64,000 nt of DNA from NCBI RefSeq assembly GCF_002218065.1, contig NZ_BDUB01000001.1:4311118-4375117 (forward strand), read 5' to 3'. This DNA comes from Nodularia sp. NIES-3585 (GTDB taxonomy: Bacteria; Cyanobacteriota; Cyanobacteriia; Cyanobacteriales; Nostocaceae). Positions 63,180-64,000 of this stretch are shown piece after piece (the first letter of the stretch is position 1; each line of letters opens with the position of its first letter). The notes below the pieces were generated by a model, which ran no database searches, was not told where the DNA came from, and was given only the letters and a program-made list of their open reading frames with translations. The position numbers were made by a program, and so were the translations under genes.

Positions 63180-64000
63180 TCAACTAAGCTCATTTTTTTT
63201 TCTGATTTGCTCCGCACGTTGCTGCAAATTTTGAAAAAAATCGCCCTCGATAATTTCAGCTACTTCGCTTTCTTTCTTTGATTCGTCGATTTGAATTTGC
63301 AATTCCAATACTTGTTGTTTCAGTTTCTGTTCGCGGTTGTGAAATTGCCGAGACAGATGAATGGCTGCTGCTGCTTGATTCGCCAAAGCAGTTAAAAAAT
63401 CTAAATCCTCTTCGGTATAACGGACAAGAGGAGATAAATTATCGACGTATAATACCCCGATGGTTTCCTGATGATTTTTGAGTGGGACGCACATACAATT
63501 CTGAATCCCGTCTAGGAGAATGGAGACAGAATCATGAAATCGCTGGTCGCCCTTGGGATCTTGACTGATAATTGCATCCCCGCTTTTATAAGCGATATTG
63601 ACGATTCTGCGACTGTAAAACTCTTGGCTAAAATGAATATATTCTCGTGACTTGACTTCTTTGGCTTCGAGTTGTTGAGACTTGTCATCCACCAAGAGAA
63701 TCGCCGCCCGGTCAATTCCCATAATTTCAAACAAAAGATTGAGGATCTTGTGCAGAAGTTGATCGGGTTCGTCAGGGGAACAAAGTTGTTTACTAACTTC
63801 TAAGAGAATTTTTAGTTTGTTAACTGGCTGTTGCTGACTATTGTCAGTATTAAATTTGAGAATTGAGTCAGACCTGGAATTCTGGCTCACCAAATTCTGA
63901 AGTTGATCGGGAATTTCGGGCAGAGGAATTTGTTTGAAATTATCGCCTAATAATTCTTTACCATCGATCTGCTTGAACCGGGATGTTGTTAGGTTATGAA
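63180..64000 (-). CDS. GAF domain protein, 5' end outside the window
   Basis: The last 237 residues include a GAF domain: LLEVSKQLCSPDEPDQLLHKIL, GIDRAAILLVDD, and the IISQDPKGDQRFHDSVSILLDGIQNCMCVPL block, followed by GVLYVDNLSP. A C-terminal coiled coil (REQKLKQQVLELQIQIDESKK) lies near the end. An in-frame GTG at 63893 exists, but the reading frame continues without a stop to base 64000, with plausible sequence (KQIPLPEIPDQLQNL), so the gene starts beyond the right edge. The ligand is unknown; such fragments often belong to adenylate cyclases or kinases. Confidence 0.82.
   Translation of the reverse strand, partial: HNLTTSRFKQIDGKELLGDNFKQIPLPEIPDQLQNLVSQNSRSDSILKFNTDNSQQQPVNKLKILLEVSKQLCSPDEPDQLLHKILNLLFEIMGIDRAAILLVDDKSQQLEAKEVKSREYIHFSQEFYSRRIVNIAYKSGDAIISQDPKGDQRFHDSVSILLDGIQNCMCVPLKNHQETIGVLYVDNLSPLVRYTEEDLDFLTALANQAAAAIHLSRQFHNREQKLKQQVLELQIQIDESKKESEVAEIIEGDFFQNLQQRAEQIRKKNELS

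Overview
The window is chromosomal DNA from a filamentous, probably heterocyst-forming cyanobacterium of the Nostoc/Anabaena type. The basis is the many HIP1 octamers (GCGATCGC), heptameric STRR repeats of the GGGGAGT type, and the gene set: cyanobacterial ThiE with an N-terminal extension, ClpS, a glycine-rich RRM protein, DUF2103, DUF1517, DUF928, DUF6391, a PedR-like regulator, a CHASE2 kinase and an NB-ARC/WD40 protein. No rRNA, tRNA or CRISPR array was seen.

Layout. 1-7 kb: a hybrid histidine kinase (open at the left edge), a small membrane protein, DUF2103 and ClpS, an exported FAD oxidoreductase and an RRM protein. 7.9-9.2 kb: mobile-element debris, with a solo IS200/IS605-type right end and a decayed IS1 with about 85-bp inverted repeats. 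9.6-16.4 kb: a desaturase, a beta-helix/SPOR protein, a membrane-protein gene split by a stand-alone TnpB element, and thiE-thiS. 16.3-25.3 kb: a glycosyltransferase, DUF1517, an AAA ATPase plus PIN-like protein pair, a LecA-like protein and mutS. 25.5-41.4 kb: mostly metabolic or regulatory genes (Rpn-like nuclease, TPR, DUF711, two Fe/2OG-type oxygenases, sfsA, gluconokinase, PfkB kinase, PedR-like regulator, DUF6391, serpin lipoprotein, AI-2E-type permease, LCP protein). 41.5-54.5 kb: large signalling or conflict proteins (PD-(D/E)XK-TPR fusion, CHASE2-Ser/Thr kinase, NHLP-type peptide exporter, DUF928, NB-ARC with 14 WD40 repeats). 54.5-62.7 kb: a minus-strand cluster that looks like an uncharacterised peptide natural-product locus. 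63.2 kb to the right edge: a GAF protein that runs off the window.

The most interesting unit is 54.5-62.7 kb. It holds a Nif11-type precursor with a Gly-Gly leader and a 26-residue hydrophobic Gly/Ala/Ile core. With it are two MBL-fold hydrolases, a Fe(II)/2OG oxygenase translationally coupled to an unknown 392-aa protein, and an unknown 602-aa protein that may be an alpha/alpha toroid. A matching NHLP-type ABC exporter lies about 13 kb away on the same strand. None of the well-known RiPP enzymes (LanM, YcaO, radical SAM, ATP-grasp) is seen here, so the chemistry would be unusual.

A second theme is small non-autonomous repeats. At least four families with terminal inverted repeats are visible. 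One leaves exact 10-bp target duplications, one copy is nested inside another element, one lies at the 5' end of the exporter gene, and one supplies the end of a coding region.
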